Source: Pseudomonadota bacterium
GTDB taxonomy: Bacteria > Pseudomonadota > Gammaproteobacteria > Xanthomonadales > Xanthomonadaceae
Reading direction: 5' to 3'
Length of the DNA stretch: 13,221 nucleotides
Assembly: GCA_019348095.1 (NCBI GenBank)
Contig: JAHWKC010000034.1
Span: 1 to 13,221 of the forward strand
The notes beneath the pieces were generated by a model. It made no database searches, had not been told where the DNA came from, and saw nothing but the letters and a program-made list of their open reading frames with translations. The position numbers and the translations under genes are program-made. Shown in pieces: positions 1-8,268 of the stretch. Numbering within the stretch: the stretch's first letter is position 1; each line of letters begins with the position of its first letter.

Positions 1-217
1 ATCTCGATCGTCCAAGTCCACCACAGCCCTTCCGCCTTGGTGCGGCCGGTGCCGTAGGCCGCGTCCAGGCGCTTGAGCATGAAGCCCTCGACCCCGCGCT
101 CGCGAGACTGCTCCCGTTTGCGGGCGAACTCCAGCCACGAGGTGCCGGTCTCCACCGGGGAGATGCGAAAGCCGGTGCCGGCCAGCAGCGCCTCCAGCCG
201 CGCGCGGCGCTCGCGCT
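1..217 (-). pseudogene. Internal fragment of an ATP-dependent DNA ligase
   Basis: The reverse strand reads as an uninterrupted piece of an ATP-dependent DNA ligase, the enzyme that seals nicks through an enzyme-adenylate intermediate. Visible landmarks are [11 protein letters not shown], then [18 protein letters not shown], then [18 protein letters not shown] and GLWWTWTIE. The EGFMLKR part is nucleotidyltransferase motif IV and the WWTWTIE part leads towards motif V. The catalytic KxDG motif I and the whole N-terminal half are absent, because the similarity stops near 207-220 where formate-tetrahydrofolate ligase sequence begins on the other strand. The frame is still open at base 1, so the 3' part may continue beyond the window. 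As it stands this cannot encode a working ligase. The family call is confident; the subclass is not. It is probably here through a chimeric join rather than as a true neighbour of the synthase gene. Confidence 0.8.
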
Positions 218-335
218 GGGCGACATCGTCGTCACGGAAGCAGGATTCGGCGCCGATCTCGGCGCGGAGAAGTTCTTCGACATCAAGTGCCGCAAGGCGG
301 GGCTGAAGCCGGCCGCGGCGGTGATCGTGGCGGCG
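214..335 (+). pseudogene. fhs: Internal fragment of formate-tetrahydrofolate ligase
   Basis: Translated from about 216, the sequence reads [20 protein letters not shown] and continues [19 protein letters not shown]. This is a highly conserved internal block of formate-tetrahydrofolate ligase (10-formyl-THF synthetase), which makes 10-formyl-THF from formate, THF and ATP. Only about 40 residues of a protein normally near 555 are present. Neither terminus of the family is visible: the left edge runs into the reversed DNA ligase fragment and the right edge runs, in the same frame, into a ketosynthase. No start codon or ribosome binding site belongs to it. The identity is near certain from the block alone. 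The fragment has no plausible function here and marks a chimeric or rearranged segment. Confidence 0.85.
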
Positions 336-342
336 GTGATCG
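315..342 (+). repeat. 13-bp direct repeat at the fhs/ketosynthase join
   Basis: GCGGCGGTGATCG occurs at 315-327 and again at 330-342, two bases apart. The first copy lies in the formate-THF ligase fragment (AAAVIVA) and the second at the beginning of recognisable ketosynthase sequence (AAVIAMAQ). Short shared sequence at a join between unrelated genes is what template switching, microhomology recombination or a k-mer misjoin would leave. Confidence 0.8.
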
Positions 343-3300
343 CCATGGCGCAGGACAACGCCGGCGTGGATCCGCGCAGCATCAGCTACGTCGAGACCCA
401 TGGGACAGCGACGTCGCTGGGCGATCCGATCGAGATCGAGGGGCTGACCAAGGCATTCCGCCGCGGCACGGACGAGAATGGTTTCTGCCGGGTCGGCTCG
501 GTCAAAAGCAATGTCGGCCATCTGGTGATGGCTGCCGGCGCGGCCGGGGTGATCAAGACCGCGCTGTCCCTGGCTGAGCGGAAAATACCGGCAAGCCTGC
601 ACTTCCAGACACACAATCGGAACATAGATTTCGCCGGCTCACCGTTCATGGTGAACGCGGAGTTGAGCGAATGGGCCAGTGACGGTTCCGCCCGCCGCGC
701 CGGTGTCAGTTCGTTCGGCGTCGGTGGTACCAACGCGCACGCGGTGTTGGAGGAGGCGCCCCCGGCGGCCCAGTCGGAGCCGGCGCAAGGGCCGCAACTT
801 CTGGTGCTGTCGGCACGCACCCCGGCTGCGCTGGAGCATGCGTGCACGCGCTTGGCCGATCACCTGGAAACCAACCCCGACGTGAATCTTGCCGACGTGG
901 CGTGGACGCTCGCGATCGGGCGCAAGGCCTTTGCACACCGGCACGCAGTGGTTGCCGACAACGCCGGAGATGCGGTGGGGGCACTGCGCGGCAAGGAAAC
1001 CGCTGCGGCCGTGAGCCGCAGTCGCCCCACACGCCAATCCGACGTGGTGTTCATGTTCCCGGGGCAAGGCGCGACATACCCGGGCATGGGCCAAGATCTC
1101 TATCGGACCGAGCCGGTGTTCCGCGCAGCGATCGATGAGTGCGCGCAGATCCTGGCCGAAGGACAGGATGGTTTCGACCTGCGGGAGCGGCTGTTCGACG
1201 AAGACCCGGAGGCATTGCTGCCCACCGCGATCATGCAGCCGGCGACATTCGCCATCGAGTATGCGCTGGCGCAGGTCTGGATGAAGCGTCATGGCATCGT
1301 GCCGGCGGCGATGGTCGGCCACAGCGTCGGTGAATTCGTGGCCGCGACATTGGCCGGCGTCTTTGCATTGCCAGACGCTTTGCGGCTGGTCGCGCGTCGC
1401 GGTGCGCTGATGCAGGCGCAGCCTGCAGGCGGCATGTTGTCCGTGCGCATGCCGCTTGATGCGCTGCTGGCGCGACTGCCGCAGGAGCTGGCGCTCGCGG
1501 CGGAGAATGCACCTGGAGCATGTGTGGTGGCCGGGCCCTCGGAGGAAATCGGGCGCTTCCAGGCCGAGCTTGAAGGCGACGGGATTGCATGCCGTGCTTT
1601 GCGCACTTCCCATGCATTCCACTCGCCGATGATGCAGCCGGTGGTCGAACCATTCCGCGCCGCGGTTGCCGCCGTCGCGTTGTCGGCGCCGCAACTTCCG
1701 GTGCTCTCGACCGTGAGCGGCGACTGGCTCGATGACGCCACGGCGACCTCGCCCGACTACTGGTCGCGGCATCTGCGCGAGCCGGTCCGCTTTGCCGGCG
1801 CGCTTGCGCGGCTGCTGGACGTGCCCGCGCGGGTGCTGCTCGAGGTCGGACCACGTACCACCCTCGGCTCGCTGTCGCGCCAGCATCCTGGTGTGCAGCA
1901 GCAGTCGATTGCCGCGGTGTCCACTCTGTCGGACAACGCCGCCAGCGAGGCGGCCGATCTTCACCTGGCCGTGGGTCGCCTGTGGTGCCGCGGCGTGGCG
2001 ATCGATCCGGCCGCGTGCGAGCGCCGCAGCGTACGTCAGCGACTGCGGCTTCCGACCTATCCTTTCGAACGCAAGCGGTACTGGGTGGACGCGGCGGTCG
2101 CCACGGCGGATGCGCAGCGATCGGCCGCACCTGCCGCCCTCGCACCGTCGGCCAGTCACGATGCAGTGCTGCAAGCCAACGAGGCTGCTCCTGCGGCGCT
2201 CGGCTCGGCGGCGGGCGCAACCGCCGGCGCCGACCGCAAGGCGCGTTTAGTGGCCCGTTTGCGCGAGCTGTTCCAGGACGTCTCCGGGTTCGACATGGGC
2301 GAGTCCGATGTCGATGAGAACTTCGTCGAGGCTGGCCTCGATAGTCTCATGCTGACCCAGGTCGCATTGCAGTTGCAGAAGGCGTTTTCGATCAAGGTCA
2401 CCTTCCGCCAGCTCATGAGCGATTGCGCCAGCCTGGACCGACTGGCGGGTTGGCTCGATGCGCAGTTGCCCGCGGAGGCAGCGCCCGCAGCCGACGCCCC
2501 GGCCGTGGCGGAGCGCCCTGACGAACCGGTGTCAGCGCCGACCGCACCCACTGCGCTAACAGCACCGGCCGCGGCCCCGGCCCCAACCCCTGTCCCGGCG
2601 CCCGCCCCGGCGCCGCCCCCGGCACCGGCGCCCACCCCGGCACCGGCTCCTGTCCCGCCAGCGCCGACGGCAGCCGCCGGCGTCACGGTGGGCGAGTTGA
2701 TCGCGCAGCAGATGCGTCTGATGGAACGCCAGCTTGAACTGCTGACCGCACAGCAGGCTTCCCAAGGTATGCCTGCGGCGACGCCGGCATCGGTGACACC
2801 GGCGGAATCGTCGCCAGCGCCGGGTCCGGCCGCAGCGACGGCTGAACCTGACCGTGGCGAGGTGCACCGGCCCGACAGGCAGGAAATGCCCCCGGTGACC
2901 GCGCCTAAAGCAAGGCCCAGCGGCACCGGCGATGCTGAAACATCGCCAGCCGGCGATAAGCCGATAGCTGCGAAGCCCGACACGCCGGCGGTGCAACCGG
3001 TCGCTATCAGTAAAGGTGAATCGGCAGCGGCCGTCGCTGTCCAGCCGCATCATTCGTCGCAACCGAGCGGACCGTTCGTACCGATGGATGCGGCAGATCC
3101 GATTGCACCCGGCGCAAGGCCCGGGCGTGACCCGGAAGGCCGGCCGGGCTGGTATGTCTCCGACCCGGCGCAACCGGACCGGTTCTGTCGAATCGATGAA
3201 GCGCCGGCGGGCTCCAACGGGCGGACCTCACCGGTGCCGGTCGGCTATGACCCCTTCGCCAAAGGCGTGTTGCTGCGGGTAGTGCCGACAATCGAGCCGC

Positions 3301-6300
3301 AGCGGGAGATCTGGCTGGCCGATCACCTCGGCGAAGACGCATCGCTGTCGTTCAACCTGTCGGTGTCGATCAATCTGCGCGGGCCGCTCGACGTGGATTG
3401 TCTGCAGCGTGCGGTGCAGCAGCTGGTCGATCGCCGCGATGCACTGCGCGCAAGTATCGGCCCGGACGGCGAGACGTTCTGCGTGCTGGAACAGGTCACA
3501 GTACCGTGTCCATTGGTGGATCTGACCGAGCTGGACGAGGAGGCCCGCGTAAAGGCGCTCCAGGAACGGTTGCATACCGCCAACAACACACCGTTCCAGC
3601 TGGCCGACGCCCCGCTGTTCCGAGTGCAGCTGTTGCGCACGTCCAGCGATGAGCACATGTTGCTCCTGACCGCGCACCATATCGTCTGTGATGGCTGGTC
3701 GTGGTCGAAGATCGTGTTCGAGCTGTCCGGGCTGTACCGCCAGAATCTGGGGCTGGCCGGTGAGGCGCTGCCGCAGCCGGAAGGGTTCGCGGAATACGCG
3801 ATGGCCGAGGCATCGCATCAGTCCGGTGATGTGCATGCCGAGGACGAGCAGTACTGGCTGTCGCGTTTTTCCGGAGAGATCCCGGTACTGGACCTGCCGA
3901 CCGACCGGCCGCGCCCGTTGAGGCGCAATTTCGCGTCGGCACGCGAGGACCACATGTTGGACGCCGCGTTGGTGACCGGCCTGCGCAACATGGGCGCGCG
4001 CCGCCGCGCGAGTCTGTTCTCGACCCTGCTCGCCGGCTTTTCGGTGTTGCTGGCGAAGCTGTCGGGGCATCCCGATGTGGTCATCGGCATTCCGGCCGCA
4101 GGCCAGCCGGTCGATGGCCATGACAACGTCATCGGCCACTGCGTCAATCTGCTGCCACTGCTGTTCGAGACCAAGCCCGATCAACCCTTCGCCGAAGCGA
4201 TGGTCGATGCACAGGCGGTGCTGCTCGATGCAATCGAGCACCAGCGCTACACCTTTGGGACGCTGCTCAAGAAACTGCGTATCCGGCGCGACCCCTCGCG
4301 CACGCCACTGGTGAGCGTTCTGTTCAACCTGGATCAGGCGCTCGACCAGCAACGCGAGATTTTCCCGGGTCTGAGGATGGAGACCGAGACCGTCCCGCGA
4401 GACTTCGAGCCCTTCGAGCTGTTCATCAATGCGGTGCAGACCCAGGGCGAACTGCGCGTGGAGTGCCAGTACAACCGCGACCTGTTCGACGCCACCACCG
4501 TCCGCCGCTGGCTGCACGCCTTCGAGACGCTGCTGCGCGCGGCTGTGCAGCGCGAGGACATCGAGATCGCCCATTTGCCATTGGTTGATGCGGCTGCGCA
4601 ATCGGAGTTGGCGGCGCTGCAGCCGGCGCCGGTCGCGTTCGACCGCGAATCCCGGATGCACGAGCATTTCGAAGCCCAGTGCGATCGTTCGCCCGATGGC
4701 ATCGCGGTCCGTTGCGGAGCGGTGGAGGTGGGTTATGCGGAGCTGGAACAACGCGCCAATCGCATCGCCCACCTGTTGCGCGGCCAGGGAGTGCAGCGCG
4801 GCGCGCTGGTCGGTCTGGCCATGGACCGCGATATCGACATGCTGGCGGGGTTGCTCGGCATCCTGAAATCCGGTGCGGGTTACGTGCCGCTGGATCCTCG
4901 GTTCCCTGCCGATCGCCTGGCCTACATGGCCGCCGACGCGGGTTTGTCGGCGCTTCTGACCACCGCCGCATACGCGCCGCGGTTCGACCTGCGCGGACGT
5001 GCGGTGCTGAAACTGGATGAAATGGACGAGGAACTTGCGGCCGTTCCGGACACCCGCATCGGGCGTGATGGCGAGGCGGCCAAGCCGGAGGACCCCGCTT
5101 ACCTGATCTATACATCCGGATCCACCGGCCGGCCCAAAGGCGTGCAGGTGCCACATCGGGCAGTCGCCAACTTCATCCTCGGGATGCAGCGCGACCTCGA
5201 CCTTTCGTCGAGCGACCGCCTGCTTGCGGTGACGACACTTTCATTCGACATCGCAGTGCTGGAGTTGTTGCTGCCATTGAGCATCGGCGCCGAGGTCGTG
5301 CTGGCCGACCGCGACAGCGTGGCCGACGGCGCAGCACTGGCCGCATTGCTCGACAGCAGTGGTGCGACGGCGATGCAGGGTACGCCGTCGCTCTGGCGGT
5401 TGCTGCTGGATTCCGGATGGTCCGGCACACCGCACTTCAAGGCCTTGTGTGGTGGTGAAGCGCTGGCGGTGGACCTGGCGGAACGCTTGCTGCCGTGCTG
5501 CGGAGCACTGTGGAACCTCTACGGACCCACCGAAACTACCGTGTGGTCGACCTGTGCGCGCATCGTGCCTCCGCAGGCGCAAAAGACGCCCGACGTCACC
5601 ATCGGCCGGCCCATTGCCAACACCCAGGTGTGGGTGCTCGATCCGCATGGAGCGCTTTGTCCGCTCGGGGTGCCAGGTGAGATCTACATCGGCGGAGAAG
5701 GTGTAACGCTTGGGTACCTGGAGCGACCGGAGCTGACGGCGGAGCGTTTCGTGGCCGACCGTTTCGCCGGCAGGACGGGCGCCGACGGGGCCACCCGCAG
5801 CGCACCTGCGCTGCTGTACCGGACCGGCGACCGGGGCCGCTGGCGTGCCGATGGCAACCTCGAGCACCTCGGTCGCCTCGATCACCAGGTCAAGGTGCGC
5901 GGCTACCGGATCGAACCGGGCGAGATAGAAGCCAACCTTGCGGCACGCGACGAAATCGCGCGCGCACTGGTGATCGTTCGCGAGGATCGACCCGGCGATC
6001 AGCGTCTGGTGGCCTACCTGGTTGCCGCGCCCGGCACGCGCATCGACGAGGCGGCATTGCGCACGGACCTGCGCGACACGCTCCCTTCGTACATGGTGCC
6101 GCAGCACTTCGTCGCGCTGGAACAGCTGCCGCTGCTTCCGAACGGCAAGATCGACCGGAATGCCTTGCCACCCCTGGCACAGGATCCGATCGGCACCGGC
6201 GCGCCTGCGGCATCTCGATCCGGCAACTCTGTCGATCCGCGCCAGCGCTACCTCGCCGAGGTGTGGTCGGAACTGCTCGGTACACCGGCCGGCCCCGAGG

Positions 6301-6542
6301 ACAACTTCTTCGATCTGGGCGGACACTCGATGCTGGCGGTACAGATGGCCAATCGCGTCGCGCGTGATACAGGGGTTCGGATCCGGCTGATTCGCCTTGG
6401 TGCCGAGACCCTCGCCCAATTGGCTGAAGACCTCCCGGTGATGGAGGCCGAGCCGGTAGCGGCGACGGTGAGCGTCGGCGGTCGGATCAGCAAGGGGATC
6501 AAGCGGCTGCTCGGTCTTGCTGCGGCGGAGCCGAATCGATGA
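321..6542 (+). CDS. Hybrid PKS-NRPS, KS(partial)-AT-ACP-C-A-PCP, 5' end missing
   Basis: This cytosolic assembly-line enzyme should add one malonate unit and one amino acid to a carrier-bound chain. Residues are numbered from the GTG at 321, which is not the true start; the frame is open from base 3. Residues 8-150 are the C-terminal part of a ketosynthase with the two His motifs ETHGTA and KSNVGH, but the Cys half is missing. Residues 242-530 are an acyltransferase with FPGQG, GHSVGE (Ser335) and HAFHS (His434), a malonyl-CoA pattern. [12 protein letters not shown] at 578-588 ends the KS-AT linker. Residues 638-715 are an ACP (GLDSL, Ser675). A Pro/Ala linker and short helix lie between about 716 and 980. 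Residues 985-1430 are a condensation domain with intact HHIVCDG (1119-1125). Residues 1440-1950 are an adenylation domain ([11 protein letters not shown] 1597, NLYGPTETT 1732, YRTGD 1833, Lys1943). Residues 1970-2040 are a PCP (GGHS, Ser2003). There is no KR, DH, ER, TE or reductase. The pocket residues read DILQLGLVWK, a glycine-type code. The stop overlaps the next start as ATGA, so translation is probably coupled. Confidence 0.95.
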   Translation: MIVAAVIAMAQDNAGVDPRSISYVETHGTATSLGDPIEIEGLTKAFRRGTDENGFCRVGSVKSNVGHLVMAAGAAGVIKTALSLAERKIPASLHFQTHNRNIDFAGSPFMVNAELSEWASDGSARRAGVSSFGVGGTNAHAVLEEAPPAAQSEPAQGPQLLVLSARTPAALEHACTRLADHLETNPDVNLADVAWTLAIGRKAFAHRHAVVADNAGDAVGALRGKETAAAVSRSRPTRQSDVVFMFPGQGATYPGMGQDLYRTEPVFRAAIDECAQILAEGQDGFDLRERLFDEDPEALLPTAIMQPATFAIEYALAQVWMKRHGIVPAAMVGHSVGEFVAATLAGVFALPDALRLVARRGALMQAQPAGGMLSVRMPLDALLARLPQELALAAENAPGACVVAGPSEEIGRFQAELEGDGIACRALRTSHAFHSPMMQPVVEPFRAAVAAVALSAPQLPVLSTVSGDWLDDATATSPDYWSRHLREPVRFAGALARLLDVPARVLLEVGPRTTLGSLSRQHPGVQQQSIAAVSTLSDNAASEAADLHLAVGRLWCRGVAIDPAACERRSVRQRLRLPTYPFERKRYWVDAAVATADAQRSAAPAALAPSASHDAVLQANEAAPAALGSAAGATAGADRKARLVARLRELFQDVSGFDMGESDVDENFVEAGLDSLMLTQVALQLQKAFSIKVTFRQLMSDCASLDRLAGWLDAQLPAEAAPAADAPAVAERPDEPVSAPTAPTALTAPAAAPAPTPVPAPAPAPPPAPAPTPAPAPVPPAPTAAAGVTVGELIAQQMRLMERQLELLTAQQASQGMPAATPASVTPAESSPAPGPAAATAEPDRGEVHRPDRQEMPPVTAPKARPSGTGDAETSPAGDKPIAAKPDTPAVQPVAISKGESAAAVAVQPHHSSQPSGPFVPMDAADPIAPGARPGRDPEGRPGWYVSDPAQPDRFCRIDEAPAGSNGRTSPVPVGYDPFAKGVLLRVVPTIEPQREIWLADHLGEDASLSFNLSVSINLRGPLDVDCLQRAVQQLVDRRDALRASIGPDGETFCVLEQVTVPCPLVDLTELDEEARVKALQERLHTANNTPFQLADAPLFRVQLLRTSSDEHMLLLTAHHIVCDGWSWSKIVFELSGLYRQNLGLAGEALPQPEGFAEYAMAEASHQSGDVHAEDEQYWLSRFSGEIPVLDLPTDRPRPLRRNFASAREDHMLDAALVTGLRNMGARRRASLFSTLLAGFSVLLAKLSGHPDVVIGIPAAGQPVDGHDNVIGHCVNLLPLLFETKPDQPFAEAMVDAQAVLLDAIEHQRYTFGTLLKKLRIRRDPSRTPLVSVLFNLDQALDQQREIFPGLRMETETVPRDFEPFELFINAVQTQGELRVECQYNRDLFDATTVRRWLHAFETLLRAAVQREDIEIAHLPLVDAAAQSELAALQPAPVAFDRESRMHEHFEAQCDRSPDGIAVRCGAVEVGYAELEQRANRIAHLLRGQGVQRGALVGLAMDRDIDMLAGLLGILKSGAGYVPLDPRFPADRLAYMAADAGLSALLTTAAYAPRFDLRGRAVLKLDEMDEELAAVPDTRIGRDGEAAKPEDPAYLIYTSGSTGRPKGVQVPHRAVANFILGMQRDLDLSSSDRLLAVTTLSFDIAVLELLLPLSIGAEVVLADRDSVADGAALAALLDSSGATAMQGTPSLWRLLLDSGWSGTPHFKALCGGEALAVDLAERLLPCCGALWNLYGPTETTVWSTCARIVPPQAQKTPDVTIGRPIANTQVWVLDPHGALCPLGVPGEIYIGGEGVTLGYLERPELTAERFVADRFAGRTGADGATRSAPALLYRTGDRGRWRADGNLEHLGRLDHQVKVRGYRIEPGEIEANLAARDEIARALVIVREDRPGDQRLVAYLVAAPGTRIDEAALRTDLRDTLPSYMVPQHFVALEQLPLLPNGKIDRNALPPLAQDPIGTGAPAASRSGNSVDPRQRYLAEVWSELLGTPAGPEDNFFDLGGHSMLAVQMANRVARDTGVRIRLIRLGAETLAQLAEDLPVMEAEPVAATVSVGGRISKGIKRLLGLAAAEPNR
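2481..2675 (+). repeat. Low-complexity Pro/Ala-coding tract inside the synthase
   Basis: This stretch encodes residues about 721-785 of the synthase, built almost wholly from Ala and Pro, including runs of alternating AP/PAPT units around 751-780. At DNA level it is a set of imperfect short repeats of ccggc/gcccc type. It follows the ACP and acts as a flexible spacer before a helix-forming segment (about 790-812, [16 protein letters not shown]). Such tracts change length easily by slippage and are prone to assembly error. Confidence 0.8.
6527..6541 (+). promoter_or_regulatory. Ribosome binding site and coupled ATGA start of the first hydrolase gene
   Basis: GGAG at 6527-6530 lies eight bases before the ATG at 6539, inside the last codons of the synthase gene. 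The ATG shares bases with the synthase stop TGA (6540-6542). Ribosomes finishing the synthase can therefore restart directly, tying the amount of hydrolase to the synthase. Confidence 0.6.
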
Positions 6543-7414
6543 GCACCCGGGCGTGGGAGCCGATGTGGTTGGACCCCGATGCGCGGTGCTTGTATGCCGC
6601 GCTGCACGGGGTACCCGCAAGCGCATCGACTGGCGTGGTCTTCGCCCCGCCGTTGCTACACGAGCAGCCCCGTAGCCGGCGTTTTCTGACCGAAGCCGCC
6701 GCGCGGCTGGCGGCGCTGGGCTTGCCGTGCCTGAGGTTCGATTTCTTCGGCACCGGCGACTCCGACGGCAGCGGTGACCAGCTCGATTTCGTCTCGATGA
6801 GAGCCGACCTGGAACTCGCGACCGCGGCGTTGCGCGCCCGTACCGGTGTCGAACGGGTGGTGGTGCTTGCCTGGCGGGGAGCCGTTCTGCCGGTGATGGA
6901 CTGGCTTTCCGAATCGTCGCAAGTGGACCTGGTCGTAATGTGGGAGCCGATCGTCGACGGGGCAGACTGGCTGGGTGAGTTGGAGCAGGTCGATGCGGCC
7001 GAGCGAGCAACCCGGCCGCGGCCGAGGCCAGGGGTCCCGCGAAGCGCTCCGGCCGACGATGGTCAGCTGATGGGCTTCGCGGTGTCCCAGCGCTTCCGCC
7101 GGGATCTCACCAGTGCCCGGCTGGTGGATGCGCCTGAGGGATCTGCGCGCAATTCCATGCAGAACGGCAAGACGCCGCTAGCCCGACATGTCCCGCTGTG
7201 GGCGGTGATCCGTCAGGACGTGCCGCCGCTGCCGATCAGGGTCGACCGGGTGCTGCCGTTGCCCGCCAAGGCACCCACCTTCAACGGCGGGGCCAGCATG
7301 GAGGCGACGTTTTTCCTCTCGCCGGTCCTGGAACGGGTAGTGGACGGCCTTGGCCGTGCATTGCTGGAGGAGCATGCACTCGACCACGTGGTGCTGGAGC
7401 AGGGGATCAGATGA
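6539..7414 (+). CDS. Alpha/beta-hydrolase-fold protein, exosortase-A-associated hydrolase 2-like
   Basis: This predicted soluble protein of 291 residues has an alpha/beta-hydrolase layout: strand [10 protein letters not shown] (33-42), [13 protein letters not shown] (65-77), the elbow region [14 protein letters not shown] (108-121) and [15 protein letters not shown] (134-148). The pattern, with WEPIVDG after the elbow, resembles the exosortase A system-associated hydrolase 2 family as I remember it. At the position where a hydrolase has Ser in GxSxG the sequence is A-W-R-G-A, so Arg113 replaces the nucleophile. It may thus be a non-catalytic partner, or use another residue. The start is fixed by GGAG at 6527-6530 and an ATGA overlap with the synthase. 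Its own stop overlaps the next hydrolase start in the same way, so the two may act as a pair. A role in releasing or handling the synthase product is inferred from position only. Confidence 0.8.
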   Translation: MSTRAWEPMWLDPDARCLYAALHGVPASASTGVVFAPPLLHEQPRSRRFLTEAAARLAALGLPCLRFDFFGTGDSDGSGDQLDFVSMRADLELATAALRARTGVERVVVLAWRGAVLPVMDWLSESSQVDLVVMWEPIVDGADWLGELEQVDAAERATRPRPRPGVPRSAPADDGQLMGFAVSQRFRRDLTSARLVDAPEGSARNSMQNGKTPLARHVPLWAVIRQDVPPLPIRVDRVLPLPAKAPTFNGGASMEATFFLSPVLERVVDGLGRALLEEHALDHVVLEQGIR

Positions 7415-8268
7415 GCCAGATTCGGAAACAGTTGGTGTCGTTCGGGCCGGATCGGCGCCTGACCGGCGTGCTCACGCGCGGTACGGCACGGTCCGGCGGG
7501 CCGACGTTGGTCCTGCCCAGTGCGGGTCTGCAGCCCCGGTCAGGACCTTTTCGGTTGCACGTCGCGTTGGGCGAGCGCCTGGCCGAGCATGGCGTGGCGA
7601 GCTTTCGCTTCGATGTACCCGGCGTGGGCGAGGCGCCCCGGCTGAAGGGGTGCGACGGGCGCGACGCGGCACTGGCCGCCCTGGAGGTCCTGGCCACCGA
7701 GCACGACTGCTCCGATTTCGTGGTGGGCGGCGTGTGCAGCGCTGCCGACCTGGGATGGAACGTCGCGCTGCGCGATGCCAGGGTCCGTGCGGTGCTGATG
7801 CTGGACGGTATCGGCTTCACCGGCCCCTGGTTCCACTACGCCCGGACCCTGGACCGCCTGCGCCGTCTGCCGCGCGAATGGCGACGAATGTTGCGCGATG
7901 CACCCAAGCACCTGCGGGACAGTGAGGGGTTCGAGGCGACCGACGTCCGCGACTGGCCCAGCCATGCCCAGGCGCGCCAGCAGTTCGCCGACCTCGTCGA
8001 CCGCGGCGTGCACCAGATGTGGATCTACACCGGCGGCTATACCGACCGCTTCCTGCATCCGCGCCAGTTCCGCTGGGCCTTTGGCGAGCCCGCCGGAAAC
8101 CCGCGCGTGGCCATGCGCTACTGGCCGGACTGCGATCACACCTTTTTCGCTCGCGCCCACCGCGATCGGCTGCTCGGTACGGTTGAAGAGTGGATGCTCA
8201 AGCTCGCGAACACCCTCACCCCGAACGCGGAGGATTGCCGTGAGCCAGCAACGTCCAGTCAGCGATAA
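7411..8268 (+). CDS. Alpha/beta hydrolase with Cys nucleophile elbow, exosortase-A-associated hydrolase 1-like
   Basis: This protein of 285 residues has an alpha/beta-hydrolase fold: TLVLPSAGLQPRSGP (32-46) supplies the oxyanion-loop region, FRFDVPGVGEAP (65-76) follows, the elbow is GGVCSAAD (106-113), and CDHTF (241-245) carries the likely catalytic His243. In the elbow G-V-C-S-A, Cys109 sits where Ser is usual, so a thiol nucleophile as in dienelactone hydrolase is likely; Ser110 is the neighbour. No signal peptide is visible. The ATG at 7411 overlaps the previous stop (ATGA) and is preceded by AGGGG at 7401-7405, which rules out a longer reading starting inside the preceding gene. It resembles exosortase A-associated hydrolase 1 proteins. 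With no thioesterase in the upstream synthase, it is the best candidate in the window for chain release, transfer or cyclisation. The substrate is unknown. Confidence 0.82.
   Translation: MSQIRKQLVSFGPDRRLTGVLTRGTARSGGPTLVLPSAGLQPRSGPFRLHVALGERLAEHGVASFRFDVPGVGEAPRLKGCDGRDAALAALEVLATEHDCSDFVVGGVCSAADLGWNVALRDARVRAVLMLDGIGFTGPWFHYARTLDRLRRLPREWRRMLRDAPKHLRDSEGFEATDVRDWPSHAQARQQFADLVDRGVHQMWIYTGGYTDRFLHPRQFRWAFGEPAGNPRVAMRYWPDCDHTFFARAHRDRLLGTVEEWMLKLANTLTPNAEDCREPATSSQR
8229..8242 (+). promoter_or_regulatory. Shine-Dalgarno that fixes the GTG start at 8240
   Basis: GGAGG at 8229-8233 is followed six bases later by GTG at 8240. The frame is open much further upstream (to before 7900), but that part overlaps the hydrolase gene in another frame and does not read as protein-like. 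The perfect spacing selects GTG 8240 as the start, giving a 29-base overlap with the hydrolase gene. Confidence 0.75.

Noticed and set aside
73..306. Small + strand frame in the first 300 bases
   Set aside because: It is Ser/Arg-rich and crosses the join between two recognisable gene fragments in other frames.
214..340. A genuine fusion of formate-THF ligase to a ketosynthase as a new loading domain
   Set aside because: Only about 40 internal residues of the ligase are present and the ketosynthase lacks its first half, so neither domain could fold. A chimeric join explains it better.
639..2174. 511-residue open frame on the - strand opposite the KS-AT region
   Set aside because: It lies opposite clear acyltransferase motifs, is rich in Arg, His, Gln and Cys, and matches no family. 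It is a high-GC antisense shadow.
3228..5156. 642-residue open frame on the - strand opposite the condensation and adenylation domains
   Set aside because: Composition is shadow-like (many His, Gln and Arg) and the + strand carries intact C and A core motifs throughout.
5241..7010. 589-residue open frame on the - strand spanning the A-PCP/hydrolase junction
   Set aside because: It crosses the end of one well-supported gene and the start of the next, and reads as Arg/Pro/Ala noise.
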